Shown: piece after piece, positions 55,040 to 64,000 of the stretch
How positions within the stretch are numbered: the stretch's first letter is position 1
How the letters are laid out: every line of letters begins with the position of its first letter
NCBI GenBank assembly: GCA_026004215.1
Contig: BPIR01000001.1
Span: 1,268,566 to 1,332,565 of the forward strand
Source: Candidatus Binatia bacterium
GTDB taxonomy: Bacteria; Desulfobacterota; Binatia; HRBIN30
Length of the DNA: 64,000 nucleotides
Direction of reading: 5' to 3'
Translations under genes and position numbers: made by a program
The notes under the pieces: generated by a model
Database searches by the model: none
Told to the model about the DNA's origin: nothing
The model's input: only the letters and a program-made list of their open reading frames with translations

Positions 55040-55723
55040 CTAGCTCGTCAAATACCTCAGGACTTTCGCCATCAGTTTGTTGGCTTCCCGGTACCGTTGC
55101 GGAGGGGCGGAAAGAATCTCCGCTTCGGACTGCACGTACCTCGACGGCACCAACTCCGCTCGACAATGGGCGATCATTTGTCGGGCAAGTTCCGGTGTGG
55201 TTTCCAGGTGAAATTGCAGTCCGATAACCGAGCGCCCAATCTGGAAGGCCTGATGCGCACACGCTTCGCTGCGCGCCAACAGCATTGCGCCGGGCGGGAG
55301 GTCGAAGGTTTCCCCGTGCCAGTGGAACACTTCCACTGACGGTGGAAAGCGGAAGACTTCCCCGCTCGTCGGCACCGCCTGTACGGGGAACCAGCCGATC
55401 TCCTTCGTGTGATGCCGATAAACTTTGGCCCCCAGTGCATGGGCAATGAGTTGCGCACCGAGGCAGACGCCCAAAACCGGCTTTCCCGCGAGGATGCAGC
55501 TCCGGATGAACTGCTTCTCCTGCACGAGCCATGGATACTCGGCGTCATCGTGGACACTCATTGGCCCGCCCATCACGATGAGGAACTCGACCTCGTCCAG
55601 TGCCGGCAGGTCCGCGGATTCGAAAAATCGAGTGCCGGTGATCTCGCAGCCGGCCGCGCGAAGCCACGTTTCGATGCTGCCCAGTCCTTCGAAGGCAACG
55701 TGCTGAAAGTAGTGCGCCCGCAT
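55040..55723 (-). CDS. Class I glutamine amidotransferase-like protein (GMP synthase-type)
   Basis: A 227-residue stand-alone GATase domain. The nucleophile is in GKPVLGVCLGAQLIAHALGA, the His in VIGLQFHLETTPE, and LIVMGGPMSVHDDAEYPWL is typical of the YfeJ/GuaA-like subgroup. EVFHWHGETFDLPPGAMLLARS matches the loop before the catalytic His. The start at 55723 (MRAHYFQHVAFEG) fits the family; a GTG nine codons upstream is possible. It may hydrolyse gamma-glutamyl compounds; partner unknown. Confidence 0.88.
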   Translation of the reverse strand: MRAHYFQHVAFEGLGSIETWLRAAGCEITGTRFFESADLPALDEVEFLIVMGGPMSVHDDAEYPWLVQEKQFIRSCILAGKPVLGVCLGAQLIAHALGAKVYRHHTKEIGWFPVQAVPTSGEVFRFPPSVEVFHWHGETFDLPPGAMLLARSEACAHQAFQIGRSVIGLQFHLETTPELARQMIAHCRAELVPSRYVQSEAEILSAPPQRYREANKLMAKVLRYLTS

Positions 55724-55838
55724 TATGCGCGACCCTGTCGTGGCTGACACCCGGGCCGGCCAGCCTCGAGTGTGGTGAGAGAGCTCGGCAAAGGCCGGGA
55801 AAAGGGGATGGAGTTCGAGGGTCGTGGGCCAGCCGACA

Positions 55839-56162
55839 TCATGTTCCGCAAGCCCTGAGCCCGGGCTGGGTGGAGTGCCCTTTGGCCATAGCGTCCACCG
55901 CTTGGGTTTTGGCCTCCCGAAGAATCACTTTATCTTCGAGAAGGAAAGCCGGGCCTGTTTTGGTTCCGGTGTGCTCGGCTCCGCGATACAGGAAATCGTT
56001 GGCCACGTGCGACATCGTCGCGCTGACCATGAAGGGGCCGCCCGCCGTGGTGACCGTGCGTCGGGGGCTGACTGCAGAACGCAACGCACCCTGATCCAAG
56101 CGCCGACTCGAGGCGCAAGCGCTCATCGACAGAGCCGAGGCGATGATTGCGGTGGCTCTCAT
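55839..56162 (-). CDS. Small putative lipoprotein
   Basis: A 107-residue protein with a short signal sequence ending in a lipobox-like LSMSAC (MRATAIIASALSMSAC). The mature part has GGPFMVSATMSHVANDFLYRG and LLEDKVILREAK. AGGAGAGAG lies seven bases upstream of the ATG, a good start. No family is recognised. It lies in the gene-poor right part, so it may be a relic, but the frame is intact. Confidence 0.5.
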   Translation of the reverse strand: MRATAIIASALSMSACASSRRLDQGALRSAVSPRRTVTTAGGPFMVSATMSHVANDFLYRGAEHTGTKTGPAFLLEDKVILREAKTQAVDAMAKGHSTQPGLRACGT

Positions 56163-56849
56163 AAACTCTCTCTCCTGGATGTCCTATCGTCGGCTATGCG
56201 CTTTCCCCCGAACACACGGATGTGGGTTCGATTGGCCATCAGATACTGGTGAGCACCGGTTGTCAACTTTGTGGCCCGGCAACCACTTCTGCACCTGTGC
56301 GGACGCGATACACCAGGCTGCGAGACATGTTCCCTAACGGCGCAACACGCTGGCCCGGTACACGCCGTGCTCTCACAGTCGCCAAATCGTTTTGCGTGCG
56401 CCCAGAACGTTCCGGCAAGTGAATTCCAGCCGCAGCGCCTTGCCTACGTCGCGCTCGACTCCGCTCCCGCGTTGTCCTGTTCCAAGCAACTGAGGTTGCC
56501 GTTGGAGAGTGCAACGCAACCAAATGTGCCATGGGCCTCGCATACGCACGGATCCAGTGCGCTGCACCCCCACCAATCATAAAGCAAAGCGCACAACGAC
56601 TATCGGTGCTTCGCATTCCGCCGTGCCGGAGCTTGTCGAACAGGGCCGAGCGGAACGATGTCGAACACGCCTGAGTAGCTCCCCACGCTGGCAGAGGTCT
56701 CGGAGCTGGGGCGGGTTAAGGACGATCCCCTGCGCGGCATCGGGGGCGTGGGCTCGCTCACTTGCGGCACGCTCTTGGACTACTGCGCGCAGTTGGGCAT
56801 GCTGATCCGCCGCACGATGACTGCCTCGGTTGGGGGGGCCTATAGCCGA
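56163..56849. other. Gene-poor stretch, no coding region recognised
   Basis: Short overlapping frames on both strands lack motifs and ribosome sites. The sequence at about 56620-56680 (GCCGGAGCTTGTCGAACAGG and following) looks like an interspersed non-coding repeat, but only one copy is in the window. Confidence 0.5.
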
Positions 56850-57500
56850 TGACAGTATCCGGCATGGTCGCTCCCGCTTTCAGGAAGAAGTCGGCCGAAG
56901 ACCACGTGAAGGTGGAACGGTTCCACAACTCCGCTCCCGCCGAGTGATCCAGCCAGGGTGCGATCGTCTCGACTGCCTTGGAGGGTATTACGTAGCCAGC
57001 CACTTCAGCATGCCGGCGGCCATCTGGGCCGGGCCCGCGGAAACACGCAAGTTGTGGTCTAATTTCTGCCCCAGTCCTCCGCCGGTTTCCGCTCGGGAGA
57101 ATGGACTACGTCACCAAAGTGGGGCATCGGTCGCGACGTAAAAAGCCACAAAGAGATCCGGCTCCCCCGGGGCCAATAGTCCTCTCGGCCAGATATCGTT
57201 CGAAGTTGGGTTTCTTCAGAGTGCAGGCTGACCGTGCGTCGCCAGCATCGAGAGGTTGAACCAACTCCGTCACTTTTCTTTCAGCGCTACCAGCCCGCCT
57301 GTCACCCATTGGGCATCGCTGGCGAAGGTGATCGCTTCACCCTCACGCATGCCGCGGGCGAACTGGTCGTTGGAGACCTCGTGCTGGAATTGCTCCAACC
57401 CATCGCGAACCTATTCTATCGGCGCACCCTCCATACTGCCGGGAACATCCAGCAGCAGGTAGACCGGCAGGTGACCCTGGCCGCCAGGTATCTCGATGCC
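56850..57500 (-). pseudogene. Decayed VWA-domain (TerY-like) gene
   Basis: Minus-strand translation from 57500 reads GGQGHLPVYLLLDVPGSMEG and then APIE followed by a TAG stop (57411-57413). Reading on gives VRDGLEQFQHEVSNDQFARG, ITFASDAQWVTGG and another stop (57270-57272). Intact TerY-type VWA proteins have LPVYLLLDTSGSMxGEPIE and VITFxSDAQ at these places. Here the MIDAS DxSxS has become DVPGS. A later fragment in another frame, AGPAQMAAGMLKWLAT (about 57000-57060), matches the end of such domains (xGxGPxAD...LKQLT). At least two stops and frameshifts show it is dead. Confidence 0.7.
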
Positions 57501-57694
57501 GGCCCTCCCGGGGACGTTGCTTTCGATCGCCAGGGTTTCTCTCCTCGTGTGACGACGAATAACGCTGCTGCTCGCGGCCAACCGCGGTTTGCCACCGTCC
57601 TGTTAGACCATCCTCCGGCAACACATCCTCTTGCACGCTGACTCGCTCACGGCAGCTCTGACAGGGCAGACCAGCAACGTGCAGCACGTCGGAT

Positions 57695-59128
57695 CTATCG
57701 CCGTTGGTCATTCAGCTCTTCGCCCTTGTTGCCTCGACAGCGATTGCGTGTCAGTAGAGGCGAGGCTGTCGATGCCACGTAGATGCCATCGTCCCCATTG
57801 CCTTCGCAGGTGTTTCGGCGCACCACGCCTGACGCGCTGCCAAGGTAGGCGATGCCGACACCCTTGTTTCCCTGGCAGGTATTGGCCTCCAGCCTCGGCT
57901 GCGCCTGCTCGCCCACGTAGATACCACCTTCGCCGTTGCCCGCGCAGGTGTTTTGGCAAGCCACACCCGCTGCGCTCCCAAAGTAGGCGATGCCCGGACC
58001 CTTGTTCCCTTCGCAGGTGTTGCCCTCCAACCTCGGCTGCGCGCGCTCGGACACGCGGATGCCCACTATTTGATTTCCCGTAGCCTCACAGTTGGCTACC
58101 CGCCCCCGGGTAGTTCCATACAACCACAACCCGCTGCCCCCGCGTTGGCCGCCCTCAATCGATACGGCACCGGTGAACCGGCAACGGATAAAGGAGACTT
58201 CACCGTTACTCGCCCGGACAACTTCGCCCCAACTGGTCCCTTCATGGACGAAGGCGATGTCACTGGCGCTGAATAGGCCATTCCCGGAGTACTGTACCAC
58301 GCATTCTTCCACGCCACACACGATGTAGGTGGATTCGATGCCCTCCCCGTTCAATGTGAGTGGCTTGTCAATCACTAAGGGATAAGCCAGGCGGTGCGAG
58401 CCAGCTTTGAGGAAGAGGGTAGTGCCTGGCTCGGACCGTTGGACCGCTTCCTCCAGGCTCCGAAAGTCACCGCTGCCATCCGGAGCGACAACCACGGCCC
58501 CTGCTCGAACGGGGACCGCCAGCGATCCCATCCACTGCACAACCACCGGCACCTCCAGGGTCTCGGTCGCCGTCAGGAGCCGTAACGTTGTCCACAGCAC
58601 GCCCTCGGATAGCGGCGCGACCTCCACCCGGATGCGGGTGGCGCCGGCCTCGAACTGCCGTGGCGTCACCCGCACTTGCTCGCTCTCCACCACCACCTGC
58701 CCCGGGCCACCCTGCACCTCGAACTCGGCCACGGCCTCTTTTCCCGGCGGCCAGAGCCCCAGGTTCAGACTGGCCACACTGGCGGTCACGCGCCGGGCAT
58801 GGGACGACGACACTGCTGCCCCAGTGGCTTGGCTGGCGACCGTATCTACGGCCAGTAACACGGACGCCTCCGGTAGCCCGCGCAACATCAGCGCCTCCAC
58901 GGTAGCGTGCCGGTTTTCCTGCGTCGGTTGTCGGCGCACTGCCGCCAGGAGTTTGCCCCAGCGCCGCAGTTCTTCCAGCGCAGCAGGGTCATCCTCCAGG
59001 CCAGCGCCCAGCAGTAGCGTGTGCAATTGGCCATCGCTCACCTGCGTCCCACGCATCACCAGCCGGGCCAAGCTACCCAACACTGGGGTCAGTTGGTTCA
59101 GCGCATCGCTGGAGAGACGCGAGGTCAT
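57695..59128 (-). CDS. Right-handed beta-helix repeat protein, probably truncated
   Basis: 477 residues, no signal peptide. Residues 1-100 are helical (LVMRGTQVSDGQLHTLLLGAG and following). Residues 110-215 look like a beta-sandwich linker (AVAEFEVQGGPGQVVVESEQV). From about residue 220 the sequence AVVVAPDGSGDFRSLEEAVQ opens a pectate-lyase-like right-handed beta-helix with coils such as NTCEGNKGPGIAYFGSA and NTCAGNGEGGIYVGEQAQP. The last coil stops abruptly at NKGEELNDQRR, suggesting loss of the 3' end. It lies just upstream, on the same strand, of the decayed VWA gene. Such beta-helix proteins occur in kinase/VWA stress modules; function here is unknown. Confidence 0.75.
   Translation of the reverse strand: MTSRLSSDALNQLTPVLGSLARLVMRGTQVSDGQLHTLLLGAGLEDDPAALEELRRWGKLLAAVRRQPTQENRHATVEALMLRGLPEASVLLAVDTVASQATGAAVSSSHARRVTASVASLNLGLWPPGKEAVAEFEVQGGPGQVVVESEQVRVTPRQFEAGATRIRVEVAPLSEGVLWTTLRLLTATETLEVPVVVQWMGSLAVPVRAGAVVVAPDGSGDFRSLEEAVQRSEPGTTLFLKAGSHRLAYPLVIDKPLTLNGEGIESTYIVCGVEECVVQYSGNGLFSASDIAFVHEGTSWGEVVRASNGEVSFIRCRFTGAVSIEGGQRGGSGLWLYGTTRGRVANCEATGNQIVGIRVSERAQPRLEGNTCEGNKGPGIAYFGSAAGVACQNTCAGNGEGGIYVGEQAQPRLEANTCQGNKGVGIAYLGSASGVVRRNTCEGNGDDGIYVASTASPLLTRNRCRGNKGEELNDQRR
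57782..58057 (-). repeat. Two tandem 138-bp repeats inside the beta-helix gene
   Basis: Units 57782-57919 and 57920-58057 are in register and each encode 46 residues, that is two beta-helix coils of the NTCxGNxGxGIxY type. The copies are similar at DNA level, so they are probably a recent internal duplication and a source of length variation. Confidence 0.8.
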
Positions 59129-60984
59129 GGATCTACGTCACGCTGGAATTTCTACCATTTGCGCCGCTCATCTTCTCGAGGTCCCGGCAGGAGCTTGCGG
59201 TTTTCGCCGGCCAGTTCCGTGCGTGGCCGCGCCGGTTGTCCAGCACGCGGAGCAGTTCATCCTCGTTGGTCTCAGATGGGCAACAAACAAAGGATGCAGG
59301 CGGCCGCGGCCTCAGATCCAGGCCGGCCACGATGCGATCATCCCGTCGGGCCAAACTGCTCACCCCTTCGAAGGTGGCCTCGAAGCCGTACGTGGGCTGC
59401 CCATGCTCCCCGCGGCTTCCTGGGCCCGTCTGGCGTGTCGCTCGGCCAACTCATACCTGCAAATGGCGCCGACATACGGCTTGTGCGTCGGCCCTGAGCT
59501 ATCTGCCATCTTTCGTTTGCTGTCAACAATCACGCGCCTGAGATTGGGTGTTCGGCACAACCACCGGCCCAAGGTCTTCCTGACCACAGCGAGAAGCGCG
59601 TCCAGCTATGCGGCGGAGAACAAGGTCTCGACCGTAAACTTATCCCGCGCGGAGCCCGGCCATTGGCCGTTGCGGCAGTAAGCACGGTCGCCGGTCGGGC
59701 CGCGGGGAAGGGCCAGACCGCCCCCCTTCCCGGACGTCAACGCAACCGGGGGGCGCCGCGCCCGCTTGCATGCACCCACTCCAACCGGGCACCTCGACCT
59801 GAACGCGAGCGAGGGGCGTGGCCGGCCGGGCACCCGGGATCCATGGGACCGACGAACAGAGAACGGGCCGGCGGCGGGGAAGCGATCGAAACCAACTCCT
59901 CCTGGATGCAAGCAGTACTACCCGCATGCCCAAGGTTTCCTCTAGGCACAGCATCCTGAGGTTGGCCTCGATGCGGCTCGAGCACGACCGCAACGTCGCC
60001 GTCAACGGGGAGCGCCTGGCCGAGCCGGAAGAGCGCAGCCGCCGGCAGCACCCGCTTCCCGGGGGCTAACAACCCGGCCCCGGCGCGGCCTTCCAACGGG
60101 ATGGCCCGAGTATCGCACCTGAAAGCGGCGAACGCGGCCGCCAGCGAGAAGCGCTGCAAGCCCGAGAACTCTTGTAGGCCGCGCAAGTGCAACACGTATT
60201 TCCAGGCGTGACCCAAAGGCGCCTACCGCCCACTTGCGCGATGGCATCTAAGCGGTCCGGGTTCGAGGCGGCCCAGGCCTTGCCGCGCTAATACGGCCCG
60301 GGAGGCCTTGCCTCGCCCTTGCCCGCGACGAGCGTCGAATCATCCGGTCGGCCTTCGGAGGGCAGGTGTAAAACCCCACCGCGCTCTCGATCCGCGCTAG
60401 CTCACGAAGTTAGTGGCCGGTCGCCACGCGCCCTATCTCGTCTTCGCTTTCCAAGCCCAGGCGAGGCAACGGAAGTTGTGCACCAGCAATCCGCCGTGCC
60501 GTACGGCCTCCCGGATCCCCACGTCCCGCGGCTCGCCGACTTTACTCGCCACGTGCCAAGAGATGATTATCGCCGTCACGACGGTCTCGGCCGAGCTGGT
60601 CGCCACCTTGCGGCTCTGGCACGCGAAGGCCGCGCAATAATCACCAGCAACCTGCACGGCGACTCGCTCAGGACCCAGCGTCTCGGTCGGCCAGACCAAC
60701 GCCTCCACTGCCTCCAACTCGCAGAAGAAACGCGGCGCGGCCTAGCACAGCGGGAGCCTTTGGCAGGCTTCGCGCCCGGCGCTTACGCTCGAACGCTCGG
60801 CCCATGAGCCCTCAGCAACTCAGACAAGTCAGAGGACCTCTCCCTTTGCCGCCTCCACCTCGATCTTCCTCCAATCTTGCCGGGAGTGGGTGTCCTGAGA
60901 GTTCGCCGGACGGCCACCCGACAACCACTCTCAGCGTCGGCCTATTTCGCGGAGCAGTGTGCGCTCTTGTTCGGCGTCGATCCG
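59129..60984. other. Gene-poor stretch with possible coding remnants
   Basis: No intact gene was recognised in 1.9 kb. On the minus strand two overlapping frames (59360-59587 and 59133-59363) could be one broken gene: the first ends in ELAERHARRAQEAAGS and the second continues with LARRDDRIVAGLDLRP and FVCCPSETNEDELLRVLDN. A minus-strand frame at 60433-60717 is also open but unrecognised. All lack ribosome sites and family motifs. Confidence 0.4.
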
Positions 60985-61653
60985 TCAGAGAATCAAGACT
61001 CTGCGACGGGGGAAATAGCCAACGGTTCGGCTAAGTAGCAGTTCGTTGCCGATAATTCCTTTTGTTCCGGCCATCATCAAAGTCATGCCAAGTAAACCTG
61101 GCAACGTACCGCAGCGGAGTGTGAACTCGCCGCTGCCGAGCGATACGGGAACCCAATGCGTATCGGTCTCGAACTGCCCCAGCCCGGGATAGAAGTCGGT
61201 GACGCTACCAGCGGAAGGAAACTGCGCGACCGAGTCGTCTTGAAAGTAGGACACCTGTGCCCCAGTGTCGAAAAACATCCGGTAATCGCGGCCACCCACG
61301 CGAGCGGTGACGATGGGTATGCCCATGAACTCGTCCAATTCGACGACCGTGCCACCGTGCTCTAGCTCGCCGGTAGTTACCGTGAGCCGGGCGCTGGCGA
61401 TGTCGAAGACGAGGTCGAAACGCCCCAGAACATCCGCACCGAGTAAGCCGGCGCAAGGCAACCCAACAAACTGAGACAGTGTGGCGACAGTGAGCCCGAG
61501 ATAAGTCCGCTCGACGTCGAACTCTTCGCCAGCAAACGAAACGCTGGACCAAGCGCCAAAGCTAGTCGGCGCGCCAGTGTCGAGAAGCCACAGGCCACCG
61601 GCGAGCTCAACGAAGATGTGTCCATTTCGAAATCGAAGCGGTAAGACGGTCAT
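60985..61653 (-). CDS. Tandem retropepsin-like aspartic protease
   Basis: A 222-residue protein with two aspartic-protease halves. The first has GGLWLLDTGAPTSFG (Asp about residue 25) and the matching GLLGADVLGRFDLVFD. The second has YRMFFDTGAQVSYF (Asp about 129) and GIIGNELLLSRTVGYF. Each half thus has its own D-T-G-A and its own hydrophobic-hydrophobic-G turn, as in retroviral-type pepsins but duplicated in one chain. No signal peptide is seen. The start is uncertain (61653 used, 61668 possible). The frame is intact although its surroundings are decayed. Confidence 0.7.
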   Translation of the reverse strand: MTVLPLRFRNGHIFVELAGGLWLLDTGAPTSFGAWSSVSFAGEEFDVERTYLGLTVATLSQFVGLPCAGLLGADVLGRFDLVFDIASARLTVTTGELEHGGTVVELDEFMGIPIVTARVGGRDYRMFFDTGAQVSYFQDDSVAQFPSAGSVTDFYPGLGQFETDTHWVPVSLGSGEFTLRCGTLPGLLGMTLMMAGTKGIIGNELLLSRTVGYFPRRRVLIL

Positions 61654-62261
61654 TCTCTCGCTGCCCATGGAAGATGTAACGTCGCGCGACTCACCGGCGC
61701 GGCGAAGCACATTGGAGCGGAGTCGAGTGCATCGGTGTGTCCGGCAGACATCATCTTATTCGACTCCGCTTCTCGATGTCATGGCACGCGCACAACCCCG
61801 GAACATTTTCGGGGACAAGGAGTGTAGCGCTGTTGCCCTGCCTCAATGAAGTGAAAGACCGCATTGTCGGGCGAGATTCCATCCCGCAACGTTCGTACAG
61901 GCGAAAACGCTCCTGTAGCCACACCGGCCCTGGCTCCGTCCGTGCGGAAGACGCCGTTCTGGGTTCGAAGGCCAGTAGGGGTACGATCCCGCTGGTCCGG
62001 CCGCTCGGGATACGGCACACGCGTACTGGGCGGCTCGTCGTGGCCCTCGTCGATCGAAACCCCGCCCCCGTTCTGAACTTCATCCTCGCCGGGCAGCGTT
62101 GGGCCGCGGGAAGATAACGCCACCTCAGTGCGTCACACCGAGCCCCTAGTGCGTGGCCCGAAAAGTCCCACGCCCTCGCGGCATCAGACCGGAACAGCGG
62201 GAACGATCTCGTTCGGCCTGTTACCATCGCATCCTCGAACGCGATCCCGGCAAGCGCGCGC
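61654..62261. other. Gene-poor stretch, nothing recognised
   Basis: Open frames on both strands overlap and show no motif. The stretch may contain the lost 3' end of the integrase pseudogene, but the RHSFATH-type block was not found. Confidence 0.5.
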
Positions 62262-62930
62262 TCACAGCCGCCTGGCGGGCGCAGTCCACCGCCTCCGTCG
62301 CCGCAAGCCACTGGTGCGCAAGCTCCTCGAGCGCCTCCTCGACCCGCTCCGTCCGACGCTCGTGCCGCCGCACGACCCCGCAGCCCTACCCCCTTCGCCT
62401 TGCATCTTCGCCCGTACCATCACAAACATCGTCGACCCCAGGCTCGTCCTCAGCACCCGCTCCCTTCTCCCTGTTGCCAGGAATCGATGTCCCGGACCCG
62501 CAAGCACGAGGCATTCCATGAGCCGCAGCCGAGCGCGGTGCATCAGCGCCGCCGTGAACCACTTCTCGCCGCGAAGCTCGTGCAAGACTGCCTTCACCCC
62601 TTCGCATGCCAAAACAAGAGGCAACCGCTTCCTTTTCCGGGCGCGAATCACTTGACCGAGGGCACCGACCTCCCGCCCCGGCACATGGCGGTAGAGGAAG
62701 AGGAGGCCGCAAGAGCTTGATTCTGCGTCGAGGCGCGCACCTGCTCCTTCACGACCCAGTGGGTGGGAAGTTCGTTGATCCCCGGCTCGGCCACGCCCTC
62801 CGGGTAACGCACCTTGTGGAAGAGATTGAATCGCCTAGGGCATCGCTCATCGGTATCTTCTGTTCTCCGGCTTTGGCGCCCACTGGCAACGCCTCCGCCT
62901 GGCGCACCCGCTCGAACAGGCCGGGCTTCA
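62262..62930 (-). pseudogene. Frameshifted integron-type tyrosine recombinase
   Basis: Pieces of an IntI-like integrase lie in order on the minus strand but in three frames. KPGLFERVRQA (about 62928) is followed by SRRTEDTDERC and FHKVRYPEGVAEPGINE (about 62870-62780). VRASTQNQALAA (about 62740-62705) matches the family signature VSASTQNQAL. RARKRKRLPLVLACEGVKAV and LHELRGEKWFTAALM come next (about 62645-62550), then RLRLMECL, with the first catalytic Arg. The C-terminal HxxR and Tyr parts are not recognisable. At least two frameshifts make it a pseudogene. No attC-like repeats were seen beside it. Confidence 0.8.
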
Positions 62931-64000
62931 GCGTATTCACAGACGGTGCCGTACCTGTGATGGACCTCGGCTCGCGGCTCGTTCCCGACCTCGAAGTCCT
63001 CGCCCGCAGCTCTGCGACCTTCAGCTCGCTCAAGGAAATACTTCCTTGCCACCCGCTTTGACGCTGTTACGAGCATCCGCGGAATACCACCAGCCGCCCC
63101 TCCCGTTACTCCCTTTTCTCACCCCCCAAATGCGCGGCGCGACACTTGGCCGCTCGGGAAGACGAGCGAGCAGGCGACCTCACCCTCCTGCACGAAATGC
63201 TACACCACGCTGCTGTGGACAAATCCGCTGGCGCCGCCGGTTCGTATAGCGCTCCTGGAAGCCGCACAGCGCCACCCCTCTCAGTCATCACGCTTCCCTT
63301 TTCGTTCCCACGAGCAAAGAGTGATAGCTGTCGCCAAGGCCTTGGAACATCGCGCCCGCTCGCTCCGCCGGATCGAGCCATGCCTCGCGTTCACCGGGAG
63401 AAAGCCCGTTCCGCTTCGTCTGCCCCACGGTCGTGAACGCTTCTGTCTCTACCAAGGCCTCCTCATCGAGCTGTTCCTCCAGCAGCGGTCGGCATTCCTC
63501 TACCGTCGCGATATGCGCATATCCGATCGGCGCAACGCGCTCGGGGTCGAGCGATCCACCCCGCAACTAGTGGAAAAAGCTGGTGCTCGACCCCGCCCCT
63601 CGGATTCTCGAAATGGGTTTCACCGCCACAAGCCCGAATGAAGCCCCCATTCCCTCTCCGAAAAAGTTTCCCTTTACGAAGCCAAGGTCCAATCGGTCGG
63701 CTTCTCCAACAACTCACGGAGCTCATCCGCGGCAGCAACAACGAACGCTGCGCCGAGAGAAAAGCTCCCCCTTTTGGTTCCACTCATGGCACGGCCGACC
63801 TTCTCTCCCCCGGGGTGTTGTCCGTACTGCCCGTGCGGATCCGAGGTCTTGGCCAAAGCTGCACGGATTGCAGAGGCTAGGACAAACCTAAATCCACGGT
63901 TGCCGTCCCAGGTCGCATTGTTGTCACCGTTCTTGCGTTCAGTTGATGGAAGCGGGGGCGGGAATCCAGGATGGCGATTGCGAACGAACCGCAGCGATCG
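62931..64000. other. Gene-poor right end of the window
   Basis: No convincing gene was found. Minus-strand frames at 63288-63566 (contains LEEQLDEEALVETEAFTTVG) and 63674-63856 (contains AAADELRELLEKPTDW) have somewhat protein-like composition and could be remnants, but no family or ribosome site supports them. Confidence 0.45.

Noticed and set aside
60433..60717. Possible PP2C phosphatase remnant
   Set aside because: The translated frame has none of the PP2C metal-binding aspartate motifs; only its position near the VWA remnant suggested it.
61779..62311. Open frames of 114 and 186 codons on the minus strand
   Set aside because: They overlap each other, lack ribosome sites and show no family motif; treated as chance frames in GC-rich DNA.

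Overview
This 64 kb window reads as a GC-rich chromosome segment of a diderm (Gram-negative type) bacterium. Supporting traits are an RND tripartite efflux system with an outer-membrane TolC-like channel, LspA, the AmgK/MurU muramic-acid salvage pair, and an ECF sigma/anti-sigma unit. The mix of ATP sulfurylase, class III CoA-transferase, thiolase and split GcvP subunits would fit an uncultured deltaproteobacterial-grade lineage (Desulfobacterota or Binatota-like). That placement is inference and needs a phylogeny.

Region by region. 0-2.9 kb: anion permease (cut by the window edge), a Usp-like protein and ATP sulfurylase form a tight plus-strand unit for sulfate uptake and activation. 2.9-7.5 kb (minus): polA is followed by an ECF sigma factor, a zinc-finger anti-sigma factor, an exported protein and a small membrane protein. 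7.6-15.1 kb: a methyltransferase-like gene, a DUF3187-like outer-membrane-type protein, and a CzcCBA-type heavy-metal efflux operon. 15.2-23.8 kb: priA, a CARF-adenosine deaminase fusion (Cad1-type CRISPR ancillary effector), def, fmt, rsmB and rpe, all on the plus strand. 23.9-29.1 kb: tRNA-Pro(CGG), a YgiM-like SH3 protein, plsY, then amt-glnB-glnA behind a good sigma-54 promoter match and closed by a strong terminator. 29.1-34.1 kb (minus): aldehyde dehydrogenase, lspA, ileS. 34.2-37.5 kb: amgK, murU, patatin. 37.6-44.2 kb (minus): an unknown protein, thiolase, M48 peptidase, a small unknown protein, trmJ, a HAD phosphatase and a CaiB-type CoA-transferase. 44.3-47.9 kb: Usp, a thiamine-binding-like protein, SDR and a GT39-like membrane protein. 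47.9-54.7 kb: ald divergent from folD-gcvT-gcvH-gcvPA-gcvPB.

From about 54.7 kb to the right edge the gene density collapses. A 44-bp perfect palindrome opens this region. It then holds a glutamine amidotransferase, a small lipoprotein, a decayed VWA/TerY-like gene, a beta-helix protein with a truncated repeat, an isolated tandem aspartic-protease-like gene and a frameshifted integron-type integrase. It looks like an old accessory island in decay.

The most interesting item is the CARF-ADA fusion at 17.9-20.0 kb. Its family is a cyclic-oligoadenylate-triggered ATP deaminase of type III CRISPR systems. Here it sits among housekeeping genes with no cas gene or CRISPR array anywhere in the window.
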